Assembly: GCA_001184395.1 (NCBI GenBank)
Contig: LFLF01000015.1
Span: 1 to 43,520, forward strand
Reading direction: 5' to 3'
DNA from: Candidatus Paraburkholderia calva
Lineage (GTDB): Bacteria; Pseudomonadota; Gammaproteobacteria; Burkholderiales; Burkholderiaceae
Length of the DNA stretch: 43,520 nucleotides
Of the stretch, positions 9,419 through 18,712 are shown piece after piece (the stretch's first letter is position 1; every line of letters begins with the position of its first letter). The notes under the pieces were generated by a model that worked only from the letters and a program-made list of their open reading frames with translations, was not told the DNA's origin and made no database searches. The translations under genes were made by a program, and so were the position numbers.

Positions 9419-10218
9419 ATGAGCCCTCGCTCGATTCGATCATCTCGCGCCTGCATGTGAAACAACTACGTTCCTGATCGCGCTCGAGGAACGCGGCTCG
9501 CTGCTGGGCGCGGCAAAGCAGCTCGCGCTGCCGCAACCCGGCGCGAGCAAGGCCTTGAGCGAGATCGAATCGACCTTCGGCACGCAGCTTTTCACGCGTA
9601 CCAATCGCGGGCTGGAACCGAACGCGGCGGGTCATTGCGTGCTGCGCTATGCGCGGCTTATTTATACGGACCTCACGCATCTGCGCGAGGAAATCGCGGG
9701 CATCATGCGCGGTTACGGCGGCCGCGTGTCGGTGGGCGCGATCATGGGCGCGGTGCCGCTCGTGACCGATGCGATCACCGCGATGAGCGCACGACAGTCC
9801 GAAATGTCGGTGGAGATCGTCGAGGATACGAGTCCGGGTCTGCTCGCACAGATCGACGCCGGCCGGCTCGATCTCGCCGTGTGCCGCACGAGCGTCACGC
9901 AAACGCCCTACCTGTACGATAGCGTGGTCGTGCAAGACGAGTCACTCGCGGTCATCGCCAACGTCGTGCATCCGCTGGCGAAGCGTAGACGCATCGCGCT
10001 GAAGGATCTCGCACGGTATCGCTGGGTGGTATATCGCGCGAACATGCCGATGCACCGGGCACGGCATCGTGTGCACGCTGCCACTGAGCCTGTCCTAGCG
10101 CAGCGAGCCATACGAACTCGTCACGCGCTGCGATGCGCCGCTCGCCTCCGGCGTGCGCCTTCTGATGCAGGCCATCGTCGAAGCGGATCTTCAGGCGGCA
10201 GGCAGCGGCGAGAGATAG
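9419..10218 (+). pseudogene. LysR-type regulator, pseudogene
   Basis: The helix-turn-helix is recognisable in pieces: FLIALEERGSLLGAAKQLAL then PGASKALSEIESTFGTQLF, followed by the effector domain RVSVGAIMGAVPLVTDAI and LLAQIDAGRLDLAVCRTS. Frameshifts lie near 9460. An internal deletion removes about 60 residues between YRANMPM and HGIVCTLPLSLS, and a TAG interrupts LSLS*RSEPYELVT. The last in-frame stop is TAG 10216-10218, overlapping the convergent gntR end. It is divergent from Fe-ADH; the 113-base gap contains GTTATAAC, a possible half of its operator. Confidence 0.85.
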
Positions 10219-11210
10219 GGCGGCAGGTCCGGCTGTTTCAAGCGCCGGATGATCTCGAAGCGCAGCATCCAGCGCGTGTCCGCCTCGCGGATATGTTCCT
10301 GCAACGCTTGCGCCATGCGCTCGGGCCGGCCCGCGAGTATGTAGTCCACGATCTGCAAATGCTCGGTGAACGCATCGCTGACGAGTTGATACGGAATCTG
10401 CAGATAAGGATCGCTCAGATAGCGCGTCGGCACGAACAGCACCTGCGTACGCGAGAGCGCCAGCACGATCTCCTTGTTCGGGCAATGTGAAAGCAGATCG
10501 ATATGCAGATCGGTCTCGGCGGTATCAATCTCCGCCCCGCCCTGATGTTCCGCCTCGATCGCGCCGACGAGCCGCGCGCGCACCGCTTCGAGAAACTCGC
10601 GCGGCACATGCCGCGCCGCCTGCAGCAATGCGGTCGGTTCGAGCAGCCGGCGTATCTCGAACAAATGGCCGATGCGTTCCTCCGTCACCTGCTCGGCGAT
10701 CCAGTGCCCGTTGCGGTTCTTCGACAACTGCCCGCCGCTGTGCATGCGCGCCATCACGCCGCGTGCCACCGTGCGGCTCACGTCGAAATGCTGCGCGAGC
10801 CCTTCCTCGGTGATACGCACCGAGCCGAACAGCACGCGCGTGCACAGTTCGCGCTCCAGCTCCGCGTACATGCGCTGCCATTGCGGCGTGCTGGTGATCT
10901 CCATCTTGTCGAGCACGGCCATCTTGCCGCCGCGCTCGGCGCAGGCATCGCCCGCGACGCGATAGCCGCGCCCTTGGCTCTCGACGATGATCTTGTCCGC
11001 GCACAACGCCGCGAGCGCGATATGTGCTGGCGAGCGGCTGATGCAGAACGACTTCGCGACCTGCGCTTCGAGCAGCTTCTCGCCCGGTGCGATACGGCCG
11101 TCCTCGATCATCTCGCGCAGCAGGCGATACGTGCGATGCTGAATGGAGCCGTCCGTATCGGCGGCGCCCGACGGGGGCGGCGTGTTCATGTGATGCACGA
11201 GCGTATTCAT
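10191..11210 (-). CDS. GntR-family transcriptional regulator (FCD-like)
   Basis: Intact 339-residue protein. A winged-helix domain at about residues 27-90 (YRLLREMIEDGRIAPGEKLL ... SFCISRSPAHIALAALC) is followed by a second helix-turn-helix-like segment (ITEEGLAQHFDVSRTVARGV). Then comes an all-helical FCD-type effector domain (HLFEIRRLLEPTALLQAARH ... DLHIDLLSHCPNK). Two DNA-binding modules plus an FCD domain make it longer than the usual 220-250 aa. Its ATG overlaps the TGA of the upstream hydrolase remnant (ATGA), so it was translated last in the minus-strand operon that starts with the MFS gene and likely controls it. The palindrome at 15738-15752 is a candidate target. Confidence 0.88.
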   Translation of the reverse strand: MNTLVHHMNTPPPSGAADTDGSIQHRTYRLLREMIEDGRIAPGEKLLEAQVAKSFCISRSPAHIALAALCADKIIVESQGRGYRVAGDACAERGGKMAVLDKMEITSTPQWQRMYAELERELCTRVLFGSVRITEEGLAQHFDVSRTVARGVMARMHSGGQLSKNRNGHWIAEQVTEERIGHLFEIRRLLEPTALLQAARHVPREFLEAVRARLVGAIEAEHQGGAEIDTAETDLHIDLLSHCPNKEIVLALSRTQVLFVPTRYLSDPYLQIPYQLVSDAFTEHLQIVDYILAGRPERMAQALQEHIREADTRWMLRFEIIRRLKQPDLPPYLSPLPAA

Positions 11211-11620
11211 GGCGATGTGCCGATCTTACACATGAACGCTGCGATCTCCGCATTCAGTTTCGATGCGGCGGCCGGGTCCGCGTCGGACGCCATCATGTGG
11301 CTGCTCGCCGATGGCACGCGCAACAGGCTCGCATGTTTCATCTGCTGCGCGGCTCATACGCCCGCTTCCACGGGGTTGTAGAGATCGAGTTCGGGCACGC
11401 CGATCAGCGCATGCGTCTCGATGCTCGCGAGCGCCTTCGCCGTGTCGCCGTCGAAGCCGGGTGTGGTACCCACATCGTGACGGTCGTAGGCATGCGGACT
11501 GCCAGATCCAGTCGAGCGGATCGAAGCGTTGCGTCGCGAACCATGTCGCGCGCCTGTCGAACCACGCGTGCGTGCTGCCGCCCGCTTGTGCGACGTCTTC
11601 GGCGAAGCGTTCGGACGTGC
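11207..11620 (-). pseudogene. Alpha/beta hydrolase of the homoserine-acetyltransferase (MetX-like) family, C-terminal remnant
   Basis: In successive frames the remnant reads ATWFATQRFDPLDWIWQS, DVGTTPGFDGDTAKALASIE, LIGVPELDLYNPVEAG, then MKHASLLRVPSASSHMMASD and PAAASKLNAEIAAFM. The Asp in the DLYNP segment and the His in SSHMMAS correspond to the C-terminal members of the Ser-Asp-His triad. The N-terminal half with the nucleophile is gone: at about 11620 the sequence is fused to the Zn-ADH gene. At least two frameshifts occur. The stop TGA overlaps the gntR start. Assignment is from remembered family pattern and moderately sure. Confidence 0.7.
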
Positions 11621-12329
11621 GCATCGCGAGCTTGTCCTGCGCGCGATCCACCGCGACGACGCGCGCCGCGCCCGCATGCCGCGCACCCTGAATCGCGGAC
11701 AAGCCGACCGCGCTGCAACCGATCACCGTCACCGTGCTGCCGCGTTCCACGCGTGCGATGTTGGTCGCCGCGCCGAATTCGGTCATCACGCCGCAGCCGA
11801 TCAAGGTACGCGCGGTCGAAGGGCATCGCCTTAGGCACCGGCACCGCGCAGTCCTGCGACACGACGCACATCTCTGCGAAGCTGCCCATATATGCGAGTT
11901 GATGCACGGGTGCGCCATCGTCGACACGGGTGCGCCATCGTCGAGAAAGAGGCGCGGCCGGCCATCGAAATGAAACGACTGCGCCATGCGCTCACGATAC
12001 GACTGGCAGAGAATCGCCAATTGCCGCTCGCAATAAAAGCACGCGCCCGTAATGCGGATTCCACAACATGTGACGTGATCGCCCTTCGACACTTTCGTCA
12101 CGGCCTGGCCGGTCCATTCGACCACGCCCGCCGCCTCGTGCCTCGGCACTAACGGCATGGACGTGCGCAGGTCGCCACGCATCGCTTCGAGATCGGTGTG
12201 GCACAGGCTCGCGGCTTTCACGCGCAAGATGACATCGGTGTCCGCGAGCTTGTCCGCCTTGACGGAGGCGTTACGCAACGGCTTGCCGATGCGCTCCATT
12301 AGCGCGGCCGCGAATGTGGGTCCGGTCAT
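11621..12329 (-). pseudogene. Zinc-dependent alcohol dehydrogenase, N-terminal two thirds
   Basis: A medium-chain dehydrogenase: KAASLCHTDLEAMRGD (first zinc ligand Cys and following Asp), PLVPRHEAAGVVEWTGQAVT (the usual GHE reads RHE), GDHVTCCGIRITGACFYC. It continues LAYMGSFAEMCVVSQDCAVP, LIGCGVMTEFGAATNIARVE and TVIGCSAVGLSAIQGARHAG (Rossmann loop, GCGAVGL in relatives). The first frameshift is produced by a 20-bp tandem duplication at 11905-11944; a second lies near 11800. After RAQDKLAM the gene ends in a fusion with the MetX-like hydrolase. ATG 12329 directly follows the phyH stop. Inactive. Confidence 0.85.
11905..11944. repeat. 20-bp perfect tandem duplication inside the Zn-ADH gene
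   Basis: The unit cacgggtgcgccatcgtcga occurs twice back to back (11905-11924, 11925-11944). Since 20 is not a multiple of three it shifts the frame. With one copy removed the gene reads LFLDDGAPV-HQLAYMGSFAE, as the family requires. Confidence 0.95.
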
Positions 12330-13172
12330 CTATCGCCGTCCCGATGCCGCCGCCGTCTGCGCAGCGCCCTTGTAAAGGATATTCAGATTGCGCTCGCCGA
12401 TCTGCTGATGCAGTGCCACGAACGCGGGATCGAGATCCTGGGTCGGACGCGGCTCGTGTTCGAAGGTCTTGTAGGTATCCACACCGCGCACTAGCGTTGC
12501 GCTGTCATCGCCTTCGAGTTGACGCACATAGGTCGGGATATAGCGGATCGCATAGCCGATGCGCCGATTCGGTGACGTGTTCGGCGGCGAGCCGTGCACG
12601 ATCCGCACATGATGCAGTGACATCTCGCCCGGCTCCAGCTCTAGCGACACCGCCTGCGATTCATCGACATCGACGGCCACTTTCTGACCGCGCGTGAACA
12701 GATTGTTTTCGTTGAAAGTGTCGCGGTGCGGAATCTGATCGAGCAGATGCATGCCGGGCACGACCTGCATTGCGCCGTTCGACTTGTTGCTCTCCGAGAG
12801 CGCGACCCAGGCGGTCACCACGTCCGGCTTCGACAAGCCCCAGTAGGTCGAGTCCTGATGCCACGACACGTAAGCGGGATCGTTGCCATTCTTGATGAAG
12901 AAACTGCTCGCCCAGACAAGGAGATTCTTGCCGTAAAGATTGTCCACGGCATTGACGACCTTGTCGCTGTGCACCAGTTCATTGAGCCACGAGAACAGCA
13001 AATGGCTCTTCACATTGAGCGCCTTCTTCTTGAGCGGGCTGCTCGAGTATTCGAAATCCTCCAGACGTTTGCACAGTTCGAGCGTGATCTGCTCGGACAT
13101 TACACGAATCGGTGCGACATAGCCGTACTTGCGAAAATGCTCGACTTGTTCCTGCGTCAACGACTTCAACAT
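12330..13172 (-). CDS. Phytanoyl-CoA dioxygenase (PhyH) family protein
   Basis: Intact, 280 residues, start ATG 13172 with AAGGAG nine bases upstream (the frame is open further, to 13259, without a ribosome site). Non-haem Fe(II)/2-oxoglutarate oxygenase: the iron facial triad is represented by HQD in YVSWHQDSTYWGLSKPDVVT and the distal His in HHVRIVHGSPPNTSPNRRIG, whose Arg would bind 2-oxoglutarate. Family members hydroxylate diverse small molecules, so the substrate is unknown. It sits between a dead 2-hydroxyacid oxidase and a dead Zn-ADH in one operon and is the only intact enzyme there, which suggests a retained role or simply late decay. Confidence 0.88.
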   Translation of the reverse strand: MLKSLTQEQVEHFRKYGYVAPIRVMSEQITLELCKRLEDFEYSSSPLKKKALNVKSHLLFSWLNELVHSDKVVNAVDNLYGKNLLVWASSFFIKNGNDPAYVSWHQDSTYWGLSKPDVVTAWVALSESNKSNGAMQVVPGMHLLDQIPHRDTFNENNLFTRGQKVAVDVDESQAVSLELEPGEMSLHHVRIVHGSPPNTSPNRRIGYAIRYIPTYVRQLEGDDSATLVRGVDTYKTFEHEPRPTQDLDPAFVALHQQIGERNLNILYKGAAQTAAASGRR

Positions 13173-13197
13173 GGTTCGAGTCTCCTTGTGACGTGAT

Positions 13198-14431
13198 TCA
13201 TGCAGCCTGAACATGCACGGGTTTCGCGCCCGCATTCGCCGAAGGATTCGACAATGCATGCGACGATAAGCGCTTCCTCATGAAGCCGCCCGCGCGCAGC
13301 ACGTCGCCGTCGATGGCGCGCACGTCCGTCACGCCCGCGAGCGTCATCGTCATGTCCAGTTCGTCGCGGACGATCTCGAGGTAGCGCGCAACGCCCGCCT
13401 CGCCTTCCACACCAAGCCCGTACAGGAACGCGCGGCCCATGTGAACCGGGTGCGCACCGCAGGCGAACGCCTTCAGCACGTCTTGCCCCGAGCGGATGCC
13501 GCCGTCCATATGCAGTTCGATATCGCCGTGCAACACGTCGGCAATGCGCGGCATCATCGAGATGGTGGACGGCGCGCCGTCGAGTTGTCGCCCGCCGTGA
13601 TTCGAGACGATCACCGCATCCGCGCCGATGCCGTGCGCGATGCGCGCATCCTCTTCGTCGAGGATGCTCTTGAGGATCAGCTTGCCGTTCCAGTGCTCGC
13701 GCACCCAGTCGATGTCCTTCCCACGTGAGCGTCGGGTCTAACTGCTTCGCGGACCATTCGGCCATCGACGTGATGCTCGTCACGCCCGGCGCGTGACCCA
13801 CGATATTGCCGAACGTATGACGGCGCGTTTTCAGCATCTCCGCGCACCAGCGCGGATAGCGCACGAGATGCGCGAGATTGCGCAGCGTGAGCCGCGGTGG
13901 CGCGGCGAGGCCGTTGCACTTGTCTTTGTGGCGCTGGCCTTGCATCTGCAGATCGAGCGTCAGCACCAGCGCCGAACATCGTGCCCGCGCCGCGCGCCCG
14001 ATCAGGTCCGCGATGAAACCGCGATCCTTCACCATGTAGAACTGAAACCATAACGGCGCCTGCGTGTGCGCGGCGACATCCTAGATCGAACAGATGCTTA
14101 CCGTCGATAGCGTGAACGGCACGCCGAAGCGCTGCGCCGCGCGCCGCGAGTATTTCGCCGTCGGCGTGCTGCATGCCCGCGATATCCGTCTATCCGTCGG
14201 CGCGAGCGTGACCGGCATCAACACGGGTTCGCCGATCATCGTCGTCGCCAGATTGCGCCGGCTGAAATCGACCGCCACGCGCTGCCGGAATTGCAGACGC
14301 GCGAAATCGTCGCTGTTCGCGCGATAGGTCGATTCGGTCCACGAACCAGCATCCACGTATTCGTAGAACATGCGCGGCATGCGCTTCTTCGCCGTGATGC
14401 GCAGTTCCTCGATGGTCGCGTAATGGCGCAT
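13198..14431 (-). pseudogene. FMN-dependent 2-hydroxyacid (L-lactate-type) oxidase/dehydrogenase, pseudogene
   Basis: Member of the LldD/glycolate oxidase family (about 380 aa). The start MRHYATIEELRITAKKRMPR and MFYEYVDAGSWTESTYRAN are typical. Then come frameshifts near 14185 and 14155, an in-frame TAG (GAG in relatives) after STVSICSI, and a one-base insertion near 13722. Downstream are LILKSILDEEDARIAHGIGA, VIVSNHGGRQLDGAPSTISM (active-site SNHGGRQLD intact) and MDGGIRSGQDVLKAFACGAH. The 5' end is fused in frame to the truncated MFS gene. Which 2-hydroxyacid it oxidised cannot be told. Confidence 0.88.
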
Positions 14432-15646
14432 GCCGGTCACGCCGGTCAACACGAACGCGCTCTTGACGTTGCCGGACCATTGCACGAGAAAGCCCGTGAG
14501 CGCCGGCGCGACGATGCCCGCCAGATACCAGATTCGCGATGAAGTGCACGAAGCCGCCGACCTCGCCGACGCGGCGCTTTTCCATCGTATCGAGCACGAT
14601 CGCGAAGTAGGTGTTGAACGACGCGTACATGAAGAACACCGCGATCGCCATCAGCGCGACGGTGCTGGTGAGATCCGTCACCGCGCCGGTCACGCCGATG
14701 CATATCGCGCCTGCGCTGAGACTCACGATCAGCACGATCTTGCACGAGTAGATGGCGCGGCCGGTCTTCTTCACAAGCAAGTCGCACACGAAGCTGCCCG
14801 CGATAAGCCCGGTCATGCCGACGGCCCACGGAATCACGCTGACGATAGACATCTTCTGGATGCTCAGGTGCTGCGCCATCGTCAGATACGACGGAAACCA
14901 CGACAGGAAGAAGTGGAGGATGTACGCGTAGCCAAAGAACGCGAACGCAGTGGCGATAATGGCCGGGCGTATCAATCAGATAGGCCGAGAGCGGCGCGGG
15001 CGGCGCGCTTTCGGCGAGCAGGGAGACGTCCTGCACGCGCGCCGACTCGGGTTCCTCGATCGGCGTGGAGGGCTTGTCCTTCGCGAGGGGCTTGTCCTTC
15101 GCGAGCAGCAGCCACGCGACGACCCACAGCACGCTCACCGCACCGACGATCACTAAGGACGTGTGCCAGCTCGTCGCCAGCGCGAGAAGGCCGACCACAG
15201 GTCCCGCGATGGCCGCGCCGATCGACTGCCTTGAATTCGCGATGCCGAGCGCACTTGCCTGCCGGTCGTGCGGATACCAATTCGACGCGAGCTTGTTGGT
15301 GTTGGCGCAGACCGGTCCTTCGCACATGCCGAAGATCACGCGCACGAAGAGAAGACTCGCGATCCCGAGCGCCGCCGCCGTGAGACCGCAGAACAGGGAC
15401 CAGACCAGCATCGACACGGTGAGCACAGCTTTGGGGCCCCAGCGGTCCGACGAGTACCCACCGATGAAGCAGAACGGTGCATACCCCACGAAAAACTCGA
15501 AAACACGATGCCCAGTTGCGCGGGGTCGAGATGCAGTTCTTCGCGATGAGCGGCGCGGTGATCGACAGCGCCGCGCGGTCCATATAGCTGATCGCCCCGC
15601 CGATGAACAGCAGGGTAACGAGAGCCCAACGCGTGCGCGTCTCCAT
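14432..15646 (-). pseudogene. MFS transporter (anion:cation symporter-like), pseudogene
   Basis: Begins METRTRWALVTLLFIGGAIS-YMDRAALSITAPLIAK with a good GGAGA site; 12-helix organic-acid transporters of this group share YMDRxxLS near helix 1. Frameshifts occur near 15530, 14965 and 14525. Other helices visible: GGYSSDRWGPKAVLTVSMLV (loop 2-3 motif), MCEGPVCANTNKLASNWYP, SFVCDLLVKKTGRAIYSCKI. The last helix LVQWSGNVKSAFVLTGVTG runs straight into the first Met of the hydroxyacid oxidase, so the end of the transporter and the intergenic space were deleted. First gene of the GntR-linked operon. Confidence 0.85.
15070..15105. repeat. 18-bp perfect tandem duplication, in frame
   Basis: gggcttgtccttcgcgag occurs twice (15070-15087, 15088-15105) in the central cytoplasmic loop of the MFS gene, giving LAKDKPLAKDKP. 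It is in frame, so it is harmless to reading and could have been fixed while the gene was functional. Confidence 0.95.
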
Positions 15647-15737
15647 CGCCTGTCTCCTGGTGATTTTTGTCCGGTCCCGGATTGCGCGTGGACGTCCTGC
15701 CTCCTGCTGCCACCTTACGAATGTCTATTACATCCAA

Positions 15738-15752
15738 TGTACATTCAGTACA
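15738..15752. promoter_or_regulatory. Candidate GntR operator TGTAC-N5-GTACA
   Basis: A perfect interrupted palindrome TGTACATTCAGTACA lies 92 bases upstream of the MFS start, in the AT-rich gap between it and the chemoreceptor gene. Its size and TxGTxC..GxACxA shape resemble sites of FCD-type GntR regulators. It would fit control of the operon by its own last gene (10191-11210). Confidence 0.45.
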
Positions 15753-15893
15753 GTAGACGCTTACCGCGCGTGTCAATAAACAACCGATTGAAGGGGGAAA
15801 CCTGTAGATGTACCCTTTAGAACGCTCGTAGGGGGCCGATAACCAGCGATTCGTCCGCGAAGGCCCTCGCGGCAAGTCACCCTGAACTCGTCG

Positions 15894-17444
15894 ATGAAAC
15901 TCAGCCAGAAAATCCCTCTCGCCTTCGCCGCCGCCCTGTTGTTGATGTTCGCGGGCGCGCTGTAAGGCATCTTCGCGCTCAACCGCTCCATCGACGCATA
16001 CGGCACCACGGTGCAGAACAACGTCGCGAACGAACGCGCCATCTCGGCGATGCTCGTCGCCATTCAAGCTGCAAGTGCAGGAATGGAAGGACACGCTGCT
16101 GCGCGGCAAGGACCCCGCGAAGCTCGACAAGTACTGGGGCGCATTCCAGAAGCGCGAGCAAACCGTCGATGCGCTCACCGCCGACCTGAAGGCGAAGCTG
16201 CCCGAAGGCGAAAGCCGCGCGCTGATCGAACAGTTCGCGAGCGCGCATTCCGCGATGGGCGAAGGCTACCCGGCGTGGGTTCGACGCGTTGAAGGCGAGC
16301 GGCTTCGAACCGTCGGCGGCGACAATGCTGTCGCGGGCGTGGACCGTCAGCCGGCAGCGCTGCTCGAACAGGCGGCACAGAAGATCGCCGCGGAAAGCGC
16401 GCAGGTGTCCGCGCAGGCCGCGCTCGAGGCGCATCGCGCGAATCTGGCGAGCATCTCGCTCATGCTCGTGGTGCTCGCGCTCGGGCTGGTCGGCGGCTAT
16501 GCGTTCAGCCGTTCGGTGACGCGTCCGCTCGGCTACGCGCTCGATTGCGCGAAGGCTGTGTCGTCGGGCGATCTGTCGCACGATCTGCACGACTTCGATA
16601 CCGATGGCCGCGATGAAGTCGCGCAACTGCTGCAAGCGCTCAAACACATGCAGATGAGCCTGTCCAACGTGATGAGCAAGGTGCGCCGCAACGCCGAGGA
16701 CATCGCCATGGCCAGCGCGGAAATCTCCTCGGGCAATCTCGATCTGTCGTCGCGCACGGAACAGCAAGCCGCCGCGCTCGAAGAAACTGCCGCGAGCATG
16801 GAGCAGATCACCGCGACCGTGCGGCAGAACGCCGAGAATGCGCATACCGCATCCGCGCTCACCGACGACGCGACATAGACCGCCTCACGCGGCGGCGCCA
16901 TGATGAAGCAGGTCGTGCAGATCATGCATGGTATCGCCGACAGTTCGGGCAAGGTCGCGGACATCATCGCGGTGATCGACGGCATCGCGTTCCAGACCAA
17001 TATCCTTGCGCTCAACGCAGCCGTCGAGGCGGCACGCGCGGGCGAACAGGGCCGAGGCTTCACGATGGTCGCATCGGAAGTGCGCACGCTCGCGCAGCGC
17101 AGCGCGAACGCAGCCAAGGAAATCAAGACGCTGATCGAGCAATCGACCGGGCGCGTCGATGCAGGCTCGGCACTGGTCGGCGACGCGGGACGCATCATCG
17201 GCGAGATCGTCGGGTTGGTGGAACGCGTGACGCATATCATCGGCGCGATCTCGTCGGCTTCGACCGAGCAGACGTCGGGCATCGAGCAGGTCAACGTCGC
17301 CGTCACGCAGATGGATCAGGTCACGCAGCAGAACGCCGCGCTGGTCGAGCAGGCCTCGGCGGCCCGCATGCCCTCGCCGAACAGGCGCAGTCGCTGCGCG
17401 AGGCGGTGAGCGTGTTCCGGTTGCGCAGCGAGGCGTTTGCCTGA
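15894..17444 (+). pseudogene. Methyl-accepting chemotaxis protein, pseudogene
   Basis: Starts MKLSQKIPLAFAAALLLMFA (first membrane helix), but codon 24 is TAA (15963-15965) where relatives have Tyr. A frameshift follows near 16064. The periplasmic four-helix sensor region contains KDPAKLDKYWGAFQKREQTV. The second helix is LASISLMLVVLALGLVGGYA, followed by HAMP. The signalling hairpin is almost complete: [55 protein letters not shown]. It is preceded by an in-frame TAG (16876-16878, Gln in relatives), and there is a frameshift near 17365 before REAVSVFRL. Chemotactic signalling through this receptor is lost. Confidence 0.93.
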
Positions 17445-17515
17445 ACTAAAGTTCGCCCCGTTCCGGCCGATAAAACAGTGCGGAGTCCGTCCCGGACCGT
17501 TGCATCGACCGGATC

Positions 17516-18702
17516 ATGAATCGACAGACAGAGGTATTTACCCTGCCGCGCGGACGTGCGGCGAAGTGGCTGCTGCATGCAGGCGCGGATATTCCGCGCG
17601 CGATCCGCATCGTGCTCGTCGGCAGCCTGTTCGGCACGCTGCCGATCTTCGCGGGCGGCGTGCTCAATACCGTGCTCGTCGCGTGGCTGCTCGCGCGCCG
17701 ACATCCCACGCTCGCCTTCCATATCTGGCTCGCGCTGGAGATCGCCGTCTGCATGGCGCGTCTGGTCGTGCTAGTGGTTGCCGCCGCCGGTCACCCCTGA
17801 CCGATACCTACATCCTGCTCGCGCCGCTATGGGGCGCGACGGTCAGTTACGGCGCGCTCGTCAGCGTGCTGTCGGGTGACTGGGTAGCCGCGACGCTCTC
17901 CTTCCTGTCCGCTGCCGCGATGGTCGGCGGCATCTGCTTTCGCAATTTCGGCACGTCGCGTCTGGTCGCGGTGATGATTTTTCTGTCGCTTGGGCCGTGC
18001 TGCATCGGTGCGGTGCTGGCGGGCGAGCCGACGCTGTGGATCACGCTGCTGCAAATCCCCTTCTATCTCTTCGCGATAAGCGCCGCCTGGTGTCTGAACG
18101 GCATACTTGTCACGACGATGAAAGCCGAACAGGAAAACGACCGCCGCGCGCGTCACGACGAACTGACCGGCCTGCTGAACTGCGCCGCCTGTTCGCCTGC
18201 CGCCGTGCGCTTGCGCGAACCGGGCGCGCGGCACGATTACTCTGGCGCGGCGCTGCTCTATCTGGACCTCGACGGCTTCAAGGCGATCAACGACGCATAC
18301 GGCCACGAAGTCGGCGATACGCTGCTCGCGCTGGTGGCCCGCCGTCTGTGCGCGATCGCCGGCGAAGACTCGCTCACCGCGCGGCTGGGCGGGGCGACGA
18401 ATTCGTGATCGTGACCACGCCGGAGACCGATCCACTGGTGCTCGCCGACGCCGTGGTGCAGGAACTCGCCAAGCCCTTCCACATCGATGGCGAGCGCGCT
18501 GAGCATTGGTGCGAGCGTGGGCGTCGCGATGTTCGACTGCGATTTCAACGCAACGAGCTGGACGGCGTGCTGCGCGACGCCGACAACGCGCTCTACGAAG
18601 CGAAGCGCGCGGGCAAGCGGCGCTGGGTCGGCGCAGCGCCGGCCGGTGATCACGCTCGTGACCGACGCTCAGCCGCGCAGCGGCGATCCCATCGAAGCCT
18701 GA
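17516..18702 (+). pseudogene. GGDEF diguanylate cyclase with membrane-helix sensor, pseudogene
   Basis: N-terminal multi-helix membrane part (IRIVLVGSLFGTLPIFAGGV, VAVMIFLSLGPCCIGAVLAG) precedes a GGDEF domain: HDELTGLLN, LLYLDLDGFKAINDAYGHEV, then the catalytic loop. The loop reads RLGG, and two extra G bases shift the frame exactly within the GGDEF motif, so the ORF ends as GGATNS while DEFVIVTT follows in the next frame. Another shift near 17795 splits the membrane part, and one near 18490 precedes SIGASVGVAMF. It cannot make c-di-GMP. Convergent with the M23 peptidase; 10 bases separate the stops. Confidence 0.9.
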
Positions 18703-18712
18703 ACGCGCGCGC

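Noticed and set aside
9306-9935. Upstream extension of the Fe-ADH frame
   Set aside because: It is antisense to the LysR gene; family length and alignment support the start at 9305.
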